The notes under the pieces are model-generated. The model searched no databases. It was not told the DNA's origin and saw nothing but the letters and a program-made list of their open reading frames with translations. Shown in pieces: positions 47,988 to 56,973 of a stretch of 64,000 bases of DNA. The position numbers were made by a program, and so were the translations under genes. Every line of letters begins with the position of its first letter. Positions within the stretch are counted from its first letter, which is position 1. Origin of the DNA: an uncultured Eubacteriales bacterium (GTDB lineage: Bacteria > Bacillota > Clostridia > Christensenellales > Aristaeellaceae); contig CADBZH010000011.1 of the NCBI GenBank assembly GCA_902799045.1, positions 54,434 through 118,433 on the forward strand, given 5' to 3'.

Positions 47988-49352
47988 TCACTTCCCGGCC
48001 ACGCTCAGCTTCTTCACCAACAGGCTCGGGCTGCCGAAGCAGCTGACGGAGGGCGAGAGGAATTCCAGATCCCCGCCCACGGCTTCCACGTTCTTCAATA
48101 CGTCGTAAAAGTTTCCGGCGATGGTGATCTGCGCCACCGCCTCGGCGCGCGCGCCGCCGCGCACCCGGAAGCCCTTCGCCGCCAGCGAAAAATCGCCGGT
48201 GATCGGGTTTGCACCCGCGTGCATGCCCTGCATCTCGGTGATCAGCAGGCCGTCGCCCACCTTCTCGATCATCCCCTCCAGGTCCACGTCCATGGGCTTG
48301 AAGTAGAAGTTGGTCGGCGCGACGCCCACCGGCGCGGCATAGCCGGGTCGGCTGGCATTGGCCGTGGTCGAAACGCCGTCCTTGTTGGCGGTTTTCAGGT
48401 TGTGCAGCAGCGTGTTCAGCCGTCCGTTCTCCACCACCGCCTTCGCTCTCGTCGCCACGCCCTCGCCGTCAAAGGGCGTCGAGGCCGCGCTGCCCGCGCG
48501 ATGCGGGTCGTCCATGATCGTCACGCAGGCGTCGGCGATCATCTCCCCCTCGCGGCCCTTCAGCCGGGACAGTCCCCGCTGGGCGTTCTCGGCGGAAAAC
48601 ACGCCGGAGAACGTGGACAGCAGCGTCGCCGCCACGTCGCTGCGCAGCAGCACCCGATACTCGCCGGACTCCGCCTGCGAAGCCTCCAGCCCGTCCAGCG
48701 CTTCCCGCGCCGCGGCCTTCGCCAGCTTCTCCAGGTCGATCGCGTCCGGGTCCATCGAAAAGGCCATCTTGAAGCCGGTGTTCACCCGGTCGCCGTCGCG
48801 GGCGATCGCCGACACATACGCGCCCATCAGGTTCCCCTTCGAGGACACGTCCAGCCCCCGGGTATTGGTCAGCAGCATCTCCTCCGACGAGGAGAACACC
48901 GCGCAATCCTCCACCTGCTCGATCCTCGCGTCCTGCGCGAGGGTCAGCTTTTCCAGCGTCCTGGCCATCTCGATCTTTTCAGCCGCGCTCAGCGCCTCCA
49001 GCTTCGGCTCGTACAGCTTCAATTCCGGATAGCTCTCGCTGCCCCCGAACAGGAACTGCCTGTCCTTGCTCTCCACCAGCGCCGCGTTTTCCAGCGCGCC
49101 GTCCGCCAGCAGGTCAATGGCCTCCTCGTCCAGGATCTGCGTGGAGGCATAGCCCATCCTGCCGTTCACCAGAACGCGAAAGCCCAGCCCGCCGCCGTCC
49201 GACACGTTGTACTGGTAGATCTCCCCGTCCTTGATCTGCACCTCAAAGCTCTCGTCCGAGGCCGCGCACACCTCGCAGGCGAAATCCGCCGCGTCCGGGG
49301 CCTTCTGCCGCGCCCGCTCAAACAGCTTCGCGATAAACTCTCTCCTGTCCAT
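47988..49352 (-). CDS. pmbA: TldE/PmbA metalloprotease component
   Basis: About 454 residues. TldE forms a heterodimeric protease with TldD that trims unfolded or modified peptides. The protein shows GLGFRVLVNGRMGYAST, NTRGLDVSSKGNLMGAYVSA, STPFDGEGVATRAKAVVENG and the glycine-rich C-terminal GDFSLAAKGFRVRGG, all typical of PmbA. The metal HExxxH motif is absent, as expected for this subunit. The ATG at 49352 lies nine bases after GGAGG; an ATG at 49358 overlaps the tldD stop. Both genes form one operon ended by the 47939-47968 terminator. Confidence 0.92.
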   Translation of the reverse strand: MDRREFIAKLFERARQKAPDAADFACEVCAASDESFEVQIKDGEIYQYNVSDGGGLGFRVLVNGRMGYASTQILDEEAIDLLADGALENAALVESKDRQFLFGGSESYPELKLYEPKLEALSAAEKIEMARTLEKLTLAQDARIEQVEDCAVFSSSEEMLLTNTRGLDVSSKGNLMGAYVSAIARDGDRVNTGFKMAFSMDPDAIDLEKLAKAAAREALDGLEASQAESGEYRVLLRSDVAATLLSTFSGVFSAENAQRGLSRLKGREGEMIADACVTIMDDPHRAGSAASTPFDGEGVATRAKAVVENGRLNTLLHNLKTANKDGVSTTANASRPGYAAPVGVAPTNFYFKPMDVDLEGMIEKVGDGLLITEMQGMHAGANPITGDFSLAAKGFRVRGGARAEAVAQITIAGNFYDVLKNVEAVGGDLEFLSPSVSCFGSPSLLVKKLSVAGK

Positions 49353-49354
49353 GC

Positions 49355-50737
49355 TCATCGACCTCCCACCGTCATATCGGTCACGCGAATCATCGGCTGC
49401 CCCACGTTGGTGGGGATCGAGCCGCTGGAGGCCCCGCACATGCCCTGGGCCATCCACATGCTGCCGCCCACGCGATCGATCTTCTTCAGCACCTCCGCGC
49501 CCTTGCCGATCAGCGTCGCGCCGCGCACGGGCTTGTCCACCTTGCCATCCCGGATCAGGTAGCCCTCGGCCACGGCGAAGTTGAACTCGCCGGTCACCGG
49601 GTTCACACTGCCGCCGCCCATGGATTTGGCGTACAGCCCGTCTCCGCAGGTGGCGATGATCTCCCCTTCGTCGTCGCTTCCGGCGGCGATGAAGGTATTG
49701 CGCATGCGGCTGGTGGGGGCGAAGGTATAGTCCTGGCGGCGGCTGGAGCCGGTGGGCTTCATGTTCATGCGCCGGCCGTTCAGCCGGTCCACCATGTAGT
49801 TCACCAGCACGCCGTCCTTGATCAGGGTCAGCCGCGTGGTGGGCGTGCCCTCGTCGTCGATGTTCAGGCTGCCCCACTCGCCGGGCAGGGTCCCGTCGTC
49901 AATGGCGGTCACGATGGGCGAGGCGATGCGCTGGCCCAGCTTCCCGGCGAATTCCGACGCCCCGAAGGCCACGGCCTGCGCCTCCAGGCTGTGCCCGCAG
50001 GCCTCGTGGAAGATCACGCCGCCGAAGCCGCCGTCGATCACCACCGGCATCACCCCGGCCGGGCAGGGCTCCGCGTGCAGCATCGTCACGGCCTGCCTCG
50101 CCGCCTTCTCGGCCTGCGCCGCCACGTCCACGCGGCCCTCAAACAGCTCAAAGCCCATCATCGCCCCGGGGGACGCGCTGCCGGACTGGCTCTCCCCGTT
50201 CCCCTCGGCCACGGCCGCGCAGGCCATGCGGGTATAGACGCGCCGGTCGCCGGTGAACAGCCCTTCGCTGTTGGCGATCTGCACGTCGCTGTCCCAGTAG
50301 ATCAGATTCGCCCGCACCTGCCGGATCTCCGGCGAAACGGCCCGGGCCGCCAGGTCCATGTCCCGCAGCAGCCTGGCCTTGCGGGCGCCGGCCACGTCCA
50401 TCGGCATGGCAAGAATGGGGTGCAGGTTCCCGGCGATGGACTGCGTCAGGTGGATGTCCCCCACGGCGGCGCTGCCGGACACCGCGTCAGCGGCCTTGCG
50501 CGCCGCGGCCACCAGGCCCGAAAGGCTGGTGTCGTTCGTGTGCACGTACACGCTGTTCAGGCCGTTGTACACGCGGATGCCCGCGCCGTGGCGGCGCACG
50601 GTGGAGGCGCTCTCCACGTGCCCGTCCACCAGGCCCAGCGCGCCGCTGCGGCGATCCTCGCAGAACAGCTCCGCAAAGTCCCCGCCGGTTTTCAATGCCT
50701 CATGCAATACCTGCTCGGCAACGGATTTCAAAACCAT
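49355..50737 (-). CDS. tldD: TldD metalloprotease
   Basis: 460 residues, normal length. The zinc motif HEACGH is at 244-249 in GGVIFHEACGHSLEAQA. Other family segments are YNGLNSVYVHTND, GSLNIDDEGTPTTRLTLIKDGVLVNYMVDR and GGGSVNPVTGEFNFAVAEGYLI. Pairs with PmbA downstream; stop and start are five bases or less apart. ATG 50737 is chosen; another at 50761 has GGGAG just before it and is possible. In some bacteria TldD/E matures ribosomal peptides or modified antibiotics; no precursor peptide gene is seen nearby. Confidence 0.92.
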   Translation of the reverse strand: MVLKSVAEQVLHEALKTGGDFAELFCEDRRSGALGLVDGHVESASTVRRHGAGIRVYNGLNSVYVHTNDTSLSGLVAAARKAADAVSGSAAVGDIHLTQSIAGNLHPILAMPMDVAGARKARLLRDMDLAARAVSPEIRQVRANLIYWDSDVQIANSEGLFTGDRRVYTRMACAAVAEGNGESQSGSASPGAMMGFELFEGRVDVAAQAEKAARQAVTMLHAEPCPAGVMPVVIDGGFGGVIFHEACGHSLEAQAVAFGASEFAGKLGQRIASPIVTAIDDGTLPGEWGSLNIDDEGTPTTRLTLIKDGVLVNYMVDRLNGRRMNMKPTGSSRRQDYTFAPTSRMRNTFIAAGSDDEGEIIATCGDGLYAKSMGGGSVNPVTGEFNFAVAEGYLIRDGKVDKPVRGATLIGKGAEVLKKIDRVGGSMWMAQGMCGASSGSIPTNVGQPMIRVTDMTVGGR

Positions 50738-50772
50738 TTCGTTTTTGCTCCTTACAGTCATTTTCTCCCAAA

Positions 50773-50824
50773 AGGCTCCCCTGTGGAAGGGGAGCTGTCT
50801 GCGCAGCAAACCGAGGGGTTGTCA
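50773..50824. repeat. Dispersed palindromic repeat, type D
   Basis: GGCTCCCCTGTGGAAGGGGAGC, TGTCTGCGCAGCA, then CCGAGGGGTTGTC. Same type as 45104-45158; between tldD and the response regulator gene. Confidence 0.75.
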
Positions 50825-50830
50825 TCGTTC

Positions 50831-51598
50831 TCACATGAACCGCTTCTGCAGCTCCTCGAACCGCTCGTGGGTGATCAGCGCGTCGTCCTTCAGGCCCTTC
50901 AGCTTCACCACGTAGGTCCACCGCCCGTAGGGCGCGATGGACTCGATCAGGTTCAAATTCACGATGTAGCTCTTGTGGGTGCGGAAGAACCGGTCGTCCG
51001 GCAGCCGCTCGTCCAGCTCCGCCATGCCGTCCCCCACCACATAGCGCGTCCCGTCCTGCATCAGCAGGATCGTCGCGCGGTTCTCGCGCATCACCATGGC
51101 GATCTGGGGAATGTCGATAAAGCTGATGCCGTCCCGGTGCTTCAGCATCATCCGGTCCGGCACCGGCTCGAAGCTTTCGCCCCACCGGTCCGCCAGCCCC
51201 GGCGCCTGGATGGCCTCGGGCAGAGCGCCGCGCAGCCGGTCGCGGATGCGCTCCAGGGTCTGCATGGCCCGCTCCACCTTGAAGGGCTTCACCAGATAGT
51301 CGAAGGCGTACACCTCGAACGCGCTGGCCATGTACTCCTCGTGGGCCGTGGCGAACACGATCACGGTGCGCGGGTCCCGGTCCTGGATGGCGCGGGCGCA
51401 CTCGATCCCCGTCATGCCGGGCATCTCCACGTCCATCAGCACCACCTCAGGGTGCAGCCGGTCATACAGCTCGATCAGCTTTTCGCCGTCCTCAGCCTCG
51501 CCCACCAGCTCGTAGCCCTCGGCCTTTTCGACCAGCTTTTTCATCACCAGCCGCATGCCCGCGTCGTCGTCCGCGATCAGGATTCGGATGTTGTTCAT
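50831..51598 (-). CDS. Response regulator, LytTR type (LytR/AlgR family)
   Basis: 255 residues: a receiver domain (1-120) with DDD at 10-12, phospho-acceptor D56 in VVLMDVEMP and K in YLVKPFKVER, then a LytTR DNA-binding domain with FRTHKSYIVNLNLIESI. The ATG at 51598 follows GAGGAGTGACT. No histidine kinase gene is adjacent, so it is an orphan here; the cognate kinase must be elsewhere or another signal is used. Repeats bound the gene on both sides. Confidence 0.92.
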   Translation of the reverse strand: MNNIRILIADDDAGMRLVMKKLVEKAEGYELVGEAEDGEKLIELYDRLHPEVVLMDVEMPGMTGIECARAIQDRDPRTVIVFATAHEEYMASAFEVYAFDYLVKPFKVERAMQTLERIRDRLRGALPEAIQAPGLADRWGESFEPVPDRMMLKHRDGISFIDIPQIAMVMRENRATILLMQDGTRYVVGDGMAELDERLPDDRFFRTHKSYIVNLNLIESIAPYGRWTYVVKLKGLKDDALITHERFEELQKRFM

Positions 51599-51618
51599 AG
51601 TCACTCCTCTATATAAGT

Positions 51619-51721
51619 CCAAAAGCCTCCCTCTTCGAGGGAGGTGGTCCGCAGGGCCGGAGGGAGTTGGACTCCCTCGGTCGCCTGCGGTGACAGCTCC
51701 CTCGGGGAGGGAGCCTTTTGG
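51619..51721. repeat. Nested palindromic repeat between two minus-strand genes
   Basis: CCAAAAGCCTCCCTC (51619-51633) pairs with 51707-51721, enclosing smaller stems (TCCCTCTTCGAGGGA; GGAGTTGGACTCC; GCTCCCTCGGGGAGGGAGC). The outer arms start with CCAAAAG/CTTTTGG and may terminate the FloA operon. Confidence 0.78.
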
Positions 51722-51726
51722 GCTGC

Positions 51727-52359
51727 TTAGGCGGTGTACTGCCGCCCCTTCAATGCCTTCGGCCTTCCCAGCACCTCGGCCATCACCACGGCCCTGCGCA
51801 GGGCCTGGGCGTCGATGTGCTCGGGCAGCACGTCGTCCGCGCGTTCGTCGTCGACGGCGGTCATTCGGCGGGCCTGCTCGCTGCGGCTGACACCCTCGGT
51901 GTGGGTGTGCTCCATGCTGCCGCCGATGCAGTCCTCGTCCTCCAGGGCGCTGTCGCCCTCGGCGTGGGCATGGGGCATCGAACCGCCGTGGCAGTCGTCA
52001 TCCGCCAGCAGGCTGTCGCCCTCGGTGGGAGCCGGCTGGAGCTTCACTTCCAGAAGCTCCTTCAACTCATTCAGCGAGGACTCAAAGCTTGCCCTGGCGT
52101 TGTCGGGCATCACGGACTCCGAGGCCTTGGCAGCACTCTGCGCCATGCGCTCGGCCCGCTTCTGCCTCAGCTCCGCCATCCGCGCCTGGCGCTCCGCCAT
52201 GCTCATCTGGCGCGCGCTCCTGCCGCTTGCGACGGTCTTCTCCGCCGCCGTTGCGTCCGGGTTTGCGCGGTTCTGCGCCTGCTTCGCCGCCTTCTTCTTG
52301 CGGTCGCCGGCGCTCACCAGCGCGAATATGACCACCAGAATAAAGACGATGATCTCCAC
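51727..52359 (-). CDS. Uncharacterised membrane-anchored protein with Cys/His repeats
   Basis: 210 residues. An N-terminal membrane helix (VEIIVFILVVIFALVSAG) is followed by a basic coiled region (about 30-85). Two copies of an acidic motif follow, DDDCHGGSMPHAHAEGDS and DEDCIGGSMEHTHTEGVS, then a helical tail. The C-x-G-G-S-M-x-H-x-H-x-E-G motif could bind metal. The GTG at 52359 lies seven bases after GGGAGG and is preferred. It follows floA on the same strand and probably belongs to the NfeD-FloA operon. I know of no function for the family. Confidence 0.75.
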   Translation of the reverse strand: MEIIVFILVVIFALVSAGDRKKKAAKQAQNRANPDATAAEKTVASGRSARQMSMAERQARMAELRQKRAERMAQSAAKASESVMPDNARASFESSLNELKELLEVKLQPAPTEGDSLLADDDCHGGSMPHAHAEGDSALEDEDCIGGSMEHTHTEGVSRSEQARRMTAVDDERADDVLPEHIDAQALRRAVVMAEVLGRPKALKGRQYTA

Positions 52360-52424
52360 GCGCTCGCCTCCCTTCATTCCCCCGAAGGCGCGTTCAGCGC
52401 CTCCGGGGTCCGCTCAAGCGTCCG

Positions 52425-53426
52425 TCACTTCTTGCCCTTGTCCTCCTGCGCGGCAGGCGCGGTGCCGTCGCCGGCGATCGCCTCGCGCATGCGGGTATCG
52501 GAGATCACGTTCTGCATCTGGTAGTAGTCCATCACGCCCAGCTTGCCCTCGCGCAGCGCGGTCGCCATGGCCCGCGGCACCTCGGCCTCTGCCTCGACCA
52601 CCTTCGCGCGCATCTCCTGCACGCTGGCCTTCATCTCCTGCTCGTGGGCGACGGCCATCGCGCGCCGCTCCTCGGCCTTGGCCTGAGCGATGCGGCGGTC
52701 GGCTTCCGCCTGGTCCATCTGCAGCTGCGCGCCCACGTTGCGGCCCACGTCCACGTCCGCGATGTCGATGGACAGGATCTCAAACGCGGTGCCGGCGTCC
52801 AGGCCCTTGTTCAGCACGGTGCGGCTGATCAGGTCGGGGTTCTCCAGCACGTCCTTGTGGCTCTCGGAGGAGCCGACGGTGGTGACGATGCCCTCGCCGA
52901 CGCGGGCGATGATGGTCTCCTCGCCGGCGCCGCCGACCAGGCGGTCGATGTTGGCGCGCACGGTCACCCGCGCCTTGGCCCGCAGCTCGATGCCGTTCTT
53001 GGCGATGGCAGCGATGACCGGCGTCTCGATGACCTTCGGGTTGACGGACATCTTCACGGCCTCCAGCACGTTGCGGCCGGCCAGGTCGATGGCCTTGGAC
53101 TGCTCAAAGGTCAGCTGGATCTGCGCGCTCTGCGCCGCGATCAGCGCGTCCACCACGCGATCCACGTTGCCGCCCGCCAGATACAGCGTCTCCAGCTCGT
53201 TCATGCTCACGTCGATGCCGGCCTTGCGGGCCTTGATCATCGGCGGCACGATCCTGCGCGGGTTCACGCGGCGGAACTTCATGCCCACCAGGTTGAAGAT
53301 GCTGACGTGCACGCCGCTCATCAGCGCCGAGAACCACAGCCCCAGCGGGAACAGCGAGAACAGCGCGATCACCAGAAAGACGATGATGACCGCAATCGCG
53401 ATGGTCATGACATTGCTCGGAAACAT
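52425..53426 (-). CDS. floA: Flotillin-like protein FloA
   Basis: 333 residues. A hairpin-like hydrophobic segment (about 5-40) anchors it in the membrane. The SPFH/PHB domain follows ([34 protein letters not shown]...). The C-terminal coiled coil has Ala/Glu repeats ([29 protein letters not shown] by parts). FloA scaffolds membrane microdomains with NfeD, whose gene lies directly upstream. ATG 53426 follows GGGAGG at about eight bases; the frame extends upstream to 53444. Length matches FloA (UPF0365). Confidence 0.94.
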   Translation of the reverse strand: MFPSNVMTIAIAVIIVFLVIALFSLFPLGLWFSALMSGVHVSIFNLVGMKFRRVNPRRIVPPMIKARKAGIDVSMNELETLYLAGGNVDRVVDALIAAQSAQIQLTFEQSKAIDLAGRNVLEAVKMSVNPKVIETPVIAAIAKNGIELRAKARVTVRANIDRLVGGAGEETIIARVGEGIVTTVGSSESHKDVLENPDLISRTVLNKGLDAGTAFEILSIDIADVDVGRNVGAQLQMDQAEADRRIAQAKAEERRAMAVAHEQEMKASVQEMRAKVVEAEAEVPRAMATALREGKLGVMDYYQMQNVISDTRMREAIAGDGTAPAAQEDKGKK

Positions 53427-53443
53427 AATTTCTACCTCCCCCA

Positions 53444-53956
53444 TTATTCTCCCTTGTCGATGATTTCACTCACCAGAATCCGGTTGCCCTTCACCGAGAG
53501 CACGCGAATCGGCTTGTCCTTGCCGATGAACTCGCCGTCGGAAACCACGTTCAGCTTCACGCCGTCGAATTCGCCGATGCCCGCGGGCCTCAGCGCCGTG
53601 TGGGTCACGCCCTCGCGGCCGATGAAGTAGTTCAGGTCGTTGTTTTCGGCGTTGTCAGCCGGCACCGCCACGTCGTTCAACACCAGCTTTGACTTGCTCA
53701 GCCGCCCCTTCGACGCCGAATACAGGCAAATCGACAGCGCGACGCACAGGATCGCCGCCAGGATCGCGAACAGCACCAGCCCCTGCGCCAGCGTTGGCTT
53801 CAACAGCCAGAAGCCCACTCCCAGCAGCGCGATGCCGGAGATCCCCGGCACGCCGAACCCCGGCACGTACATCTCAAACACCAGCAGGCCCACGCCCACC
53901 AGCATCATCACCATCACCGGAATGTTGTTCAGCAACAGGCTGCCCAAACCGTCCAT
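53444..53956 (-). CDS. NfeD-family membrane protein
   Basis: 170 residues: two or three membrane helices (about 10-30, 34-54, 58-80), then a C-terminal OB-fold NfeD domain with [35 protein letters not shown] and VKGNRILV. It is the short NfeD form without a protease domain, the usual partner of FloA. The ATG at 53956 follows AAGGAGG at eight bases; a GTG at 53965 is less likely. Confidence 0.92.
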   Translation of the reverse strand: MDGLGSLLLNNIPVMVMMLVGVGLLVFEMYVPGFGVPGISGIALLGVGFWLLKPTLAQGLVLFAILAAILCVALSICLYSASKGRLSKSKLVLNDVAVPADNAENNDLNYFIGREGVTHTALRPAGIGEFDGVKLNVVSDGEFIGKDKPIRVLSVKGNRILVSEIIDKGE

Positions 53957-54074
53957 GGGCTGCACCTCCTTCTTCCGGGGGATCGCCCCCCGTTCATCAC
54001 GTCGTCAGTATACCAATAATCCGCGCTTCTGAAAACCCCAAACCGCCGAATCATACGTTTTCACGGATGAAATG

Positions 54075-54473
54075 TCACAATAATCGCTCCACAAACACCC
54101 GGTCCGCCCCGGCGAAATCAAACCCCTTCAACGCCTCGAACGCCACCCAGCGGATGTCGTTGCAATCCACCCGCCTCGGCTCCCCCTCGATCCTGCACAT
54201 GTAGAACAGCACCAGCACGTCCCGGTCGGGATACCGGTAATACACGGCGTCGCAGACGCGGCCCACCTCGCATTCGACGTCCAGCTCTTCCCGCATTTCC
54301 CGCTTCAGCGCCGCCTCCGGGCTCTCCCCCGGCTCGATCTTCCCGCCGGGAAACTCCCACTTCAAGGCGTTGTGCGCCCCGGGCCGACGCTGGCAGATCA
54401 TCACCCGGTCGTCCCGCAGCGCCACCGCGGCCACCACGATCAGCGGCTGCTTCGGCCTTCCTTCACGCTCCAC
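54075..54473 (-). CDS. Nudix hydrolase, MutT-like
   Basis: 132 residues. Complete Nudix box GGKIEPGESPEAALKREMREELDVE, read with the conserved REMREEL core. The N-terminal strands VVAAVALRDDRVMICQRRPG and WEFPGGK resemble 8-oxo-dGTP diphosphatase MutT, which removes oxidised GTP. The GTG at 54473 follows AGGAG at eight bases; an upstream TTG at 54500 is possible. It overlaps the preceding membrane-protein gene by eleven bases. Confidence 0.88.
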   Translation of the reverse strand: MEREGRPKQPLIVVAAVALRDDRVMICQRRPGAHNALKWEFPGGKIEPGESPEAALKREMREELDVECEVGRVCDAVYYRYPDRDVLVLFYMCRIEGEPRRVDCNDIRWVAFEALKGFDFAGADRVFVERLL

Positions 54474-54990
54474 GTTCCACGCTCCTGATGTGCCTGCCAA
54501 AGCAATCCAGCCGCACCGTCTCGCCAGCCTCCGGGAAGCCGTCCCGCTTCGAGACGTTCAGGTACACGATGCGCTCGTCCCCGGTATCCTCCTTCGATTC
54601 CAGGTTCAGCCGTCGCGACGCCGCGGAGCCCGCCGCGCTGTCCCGCGCCTCGTCCGGCGCCAGCCGCACCCGCACCGGCAGCACCCTCGCGCCGTCCTGA
54701 AGCTCCTCGGTCCTGGACACCTCCACGATCGTGCCCCGCACCTCGCGGCTCAGCCCCTGGTCCATGTCCTCCAGGAAGCCCTTGTAGCGCATGTTCGGCC
54801 ACAGGTGGGCCAGCACGCCGTAGCAGCCCACGACGAACAGCAGCGCACCCGCCGCGAAGGCCAGCCACTTCACCCGCGCCGCGAACCCATACACATAGGC
54901 CCCCAGCAGCGCCGCCAGCACCGGCGTCAACACCAGCCAGTTCCTCCGTATCCTGCCTTTGATCTGCGCAAAGTCCTTCTCCGTATACAT
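54463..54990 (-). CDS. Uncharacterised membrane protein
   Basis: 175 residues with two hydrophobic segments (about 20-38 and 42-62), then a cytosolic or external beta-rich domain with VRGTIVEVSRTEEL, VRVRLAPDEARDS and RIVYLNVSKRDGFPEAGETVRLDCFG, suggesting an OB-like fold. The ATG at 54990 follows GAGAGGGA. I do not recognise a family. It lies between parB and the Nudix gene. Confidence 0.72.
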   Translation of the reverse strand: MYTEKDFAQIKGRIRRNWLVLTPVLAALLGAYVYGFAARVKWLAFAAGALLFVVGCYGVLAHLWPNMRYKGFLEDMDQGLSREVRGTIVEVSRTEELQDGARVLPVRVRLAPDEARDSAAGSAASRRLNLESKEDTGDERIVYLNVSKRDGFPEAGETVRLDCFGRHIRSVERGA

Positions 54991-55027
54991 GTCTTTCCCT
55001 CTCACATCCCGTGTCGCCCGGTCCGCT

Positions 55028-55927
55028 CTATTTCTCCCTCGCCATCTCGATCACGTCCCAGATCCGCTGCAAATCGTCGGCGTTGTAGTAGAACAGCGTG
55101 ATCCGCCCGCTCTCGGTGGTGCCGTCCAGGCGCACGCGGGTGCCGAACAGCTCCCGGGCCATGCTCTCCAGCTCGCCGATCTGGGCGTCCTTGGGCACGC
55201 GGGGCTTCCGCGTCTCCTCCTTCACCGGCTGGGCGCAAATGCGCTCCAGCTGGCGCACGGACCAGCCCTGCTGCACGGTCAGGTTCGCCAGCTGCACCTG
55301 CCGCCGCGCGTCCACCGTCACCAGCGCCCGCGCATGTCCGGCGGACAGCTTCCCATCCACCAGCAGCTGCTTCACGCTGTCCGGCAGATTGAGCAGCCGC
55401 AGCAGGTTCGCCACCGCCGGCCGGCTCTTGCCCAGCCGCTCGGCCACCTTCTCCTGGGTCAGGCCCGCCTCGTCCATCAGCCTGCGAACGCCCATCGCCT
55501 CCTCCAGGGGGTTCAGGTCGTCGCGCTGCAAATTCTCGATCAGCGCCGCCTCCAGCCGCTTCTGGTTGTCCCAATCGCGCACGATGGCCGGGATCTCCTC
55601 CATCTCCGCCAGCCGGGATGCCCGATAGCGCCGCTCGCCCGCGATGATGGTATAGCGCTCGCCGTTGGGCGACACGATGATCGGCTGCAGCACGCCCACC
55701 GCCCGGATGGACGCCGCCAGCTCGTTCAGCGCCGCCTCGTCAAAGCGGCGGCGGGGCTGCTCCAGGTTGGGGTCGATCAGGTGGATCGGCAGCATCCGCA
55801 CCGCGTCCGCCGGTGCCTGCTGGGCCTGTTTGGCCTGCTCGGCCTCCTGGGCGGCCTCCGCCACCACGTCCTCGCCCAGCAGCGCGCCGAGCCCCCGGCC
55901 CAGTCCCCGCTGTATTTTCTTCGCCAT
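55028..55927 (-). CDS. parB: Chromosome-partitioning protein ParB
   Basis: 299 residues. ParB binds parS and CTP and spreads on DNA for origin segregation. It starts MAKKIQRGLGRGLGALLGED, the usual ParB/Spo0J N-terminus. The CTPase region shows GVLQPIIVSP and IIAGERRYRASRLAEM, then IENLQRDDLNPLEEA and the helix-turn-helix LTQEKVAERLGKSRPAVANLLRLL. GGAGG lies eight bases before ATG 55927; the longer frame upstream translates a repeat. It follows parA in one operon. No parS site was found by eye. Confidence 0.95.
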   Translation of the reverse strand: MAKKIQRGLGRGLGALLGEDVVAEAAQEAEQAKQAQQAPADAVRMLPIHLIDPNLEQPRRRFDEAALNELAASIRAVGVLQPIIVSPNGERYTIIAGERRYRASRLAEMEEIPAIVRDWDNQKRLEAALIENLQRDDLNPLEEAMGVRRLMDEAGLTQEKVAERLGKSRPAVANLLRLLNLPDSVKQLLVDGKLSAGHARALVTVDARRQVQLANLTVQQGWSVRQLERICAQPVKEETRKPRVPKDAQIGELESMARELFGTRVRLDGTTESGRITLFYYNADDLQRIWDVIEMAREK

Positions 55928-55951
55928 ACGCTTAACCTCCAAGGTATTTTC

Positions 55952-56010
55952 GCCTTCCCCCCTGGGGAAGGTGGCTCGCCGCAAAGCGGCGAGACGGATG
56001 AGGTCTTTCA
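55952..56010. repeat. Dispersed palindromic repeat, type A
   Basis: GCCTTCCCCCCTGGGGAAGG, CTCGCCGCAAAGCGGCGAG, ACGGATGAGGTC, between parA and parB. Confidence 0.82.
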
Positions 56011-56024
56011 CCCGAAAGCATTTC

Positions 56025-56804
56025 CTATCTGTTTCTCTCCATCAATTCCTTCGCCAGCTCCTGATAGGCCTTCGCGCCGCTGCACCGCGCGTCGTACAGG
56101 TGTATCGGCAGGCCGTAGCTGGGCGCTTCGCTCAGCCGCACGTTCCGCGGGATCATGGTCTCAAAGGCCTCGTCCCGGAAGTGGCTGCGCACCTCCTGCA
56201 CCACCTGGGCGCACAGGTTCGTCCGCCCGTCAAACATCGTCAGGAGGATTCCCTCCACGGCCAGCTCCGGGTTCAGCTTCCGGCGCATCAGCTTCACGGT
56301 GTTCACCAGCTGGCCCACGCCCTCCAGCGCGTAGTATTCGCATTGGATCGGGATCAGCACGCTGTCCGCCGCGGTCAGCGCGTTCAGCGTCAGCAGGCTC
56401 AGCGAAGGCGGACAGTCGATGAAGATGTAGTCATAGCGCGCCTTCAGCGGCTCCAGGGCCGCCTTCAGCAGCTTTTCCCGGTCCTCCACCGCCACCAGCT
56501 CGATCTCCGCGCCCGCCAGCTCGATGGCGGTGGGAATCAGATCCAGCGGCCCAAAGCCGGTCTCCACCACGGCCTCCCCCGCGGTGGCCTCTCCGATCAG
56601 CACGTCATAGATGGTCGCTCCCCCGCCGTCCGCCTGGGCCGGGTCGGGCGCCTTCCCCAGGCCGCTGGTCGCGTTGCCCTGGGGATCGATGTCCACCAGC
56701 AGCACCTTTTTGCCCAGCGCCGCCACGCAGGCGCTCAAATTCACGGCGGTGGTGGTCTTGCCCACGCCGCCCTTCTGGTTTGTCACAGCGATGATCTTTG
56801 CCAA
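56025..56804 (-). CDS. parA: Chromosome-partitioning ATPase ParA (Soj)
   Basis: 259 residues. The deviant Walker A KGGVGKTTTAV is at 11-21, with the signature lysine at its start; A' and B motifs are LLVDIDPQGNATSG and YIFIDCPPSLSLLTLNAL. ParA binds DNA non-specifically and moves ParB complexes. The start is a TTG at 56804 after CGGAG at six bases. It is divergent from pfkA. Confidence 0.95.
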   Translation of the reverse strand: MAKIIAVTNQKGGVGKTTTAVNLSACVAALGKKVLLVDIDPQGNATSGLGKAPDPAQADGGGATIYDVLIGEATAGEAVVETGFGPLDLIPTAIELAGAEIELVAVEDREKLLKAALEPLKARYDYIFIDCPPSLSLLTLNALTAADSVLIPIQCEYYALEGVGQLVNTVKLMRRKLNPELAVEGILLTMFDGRTNLCAQVVQEVRSHFRDEAFETMIPRNVRLSEAPSYGLPIHLYDARCSGAKAYQELAKELMERNR

Positions 56805-56862
56805 GGTAAACTCCGATCCGTAACCCCGCCCACAGGCGGCGAGTACACATTTTATCTATTAT

Positions 56863-56891
56863 ATTATAAGCCATTTTATACCTGGTGGCAA
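56863..56891 (-). promoter_or_regulatory. parA promoter
   Basis: Minus strand: TTGCCA (56886-56891), 17 bases, TATAAT (56863-56868), about 60 bases before the TTG start. Confidence 0.8.
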
Positions 56892-56909
56892 GGCTAAAAT
56901 CGAATTTAG

Positions 56910-56938
56910 TGGACACCCGCCGAATTCTGCGCTATAAT
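56910..56938 (+). promoter_or_regulatory. pfkA promoter
   Basis: TGGACA (56910-56915), 17 bases, TATAAT (56933-56938), 35 bases before the ATG at 56974. Confidence 0.78.
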
Positions 56939-56973
56939 GGAATCGACAAATTACACGCGAAGGAGTGCTTCCC

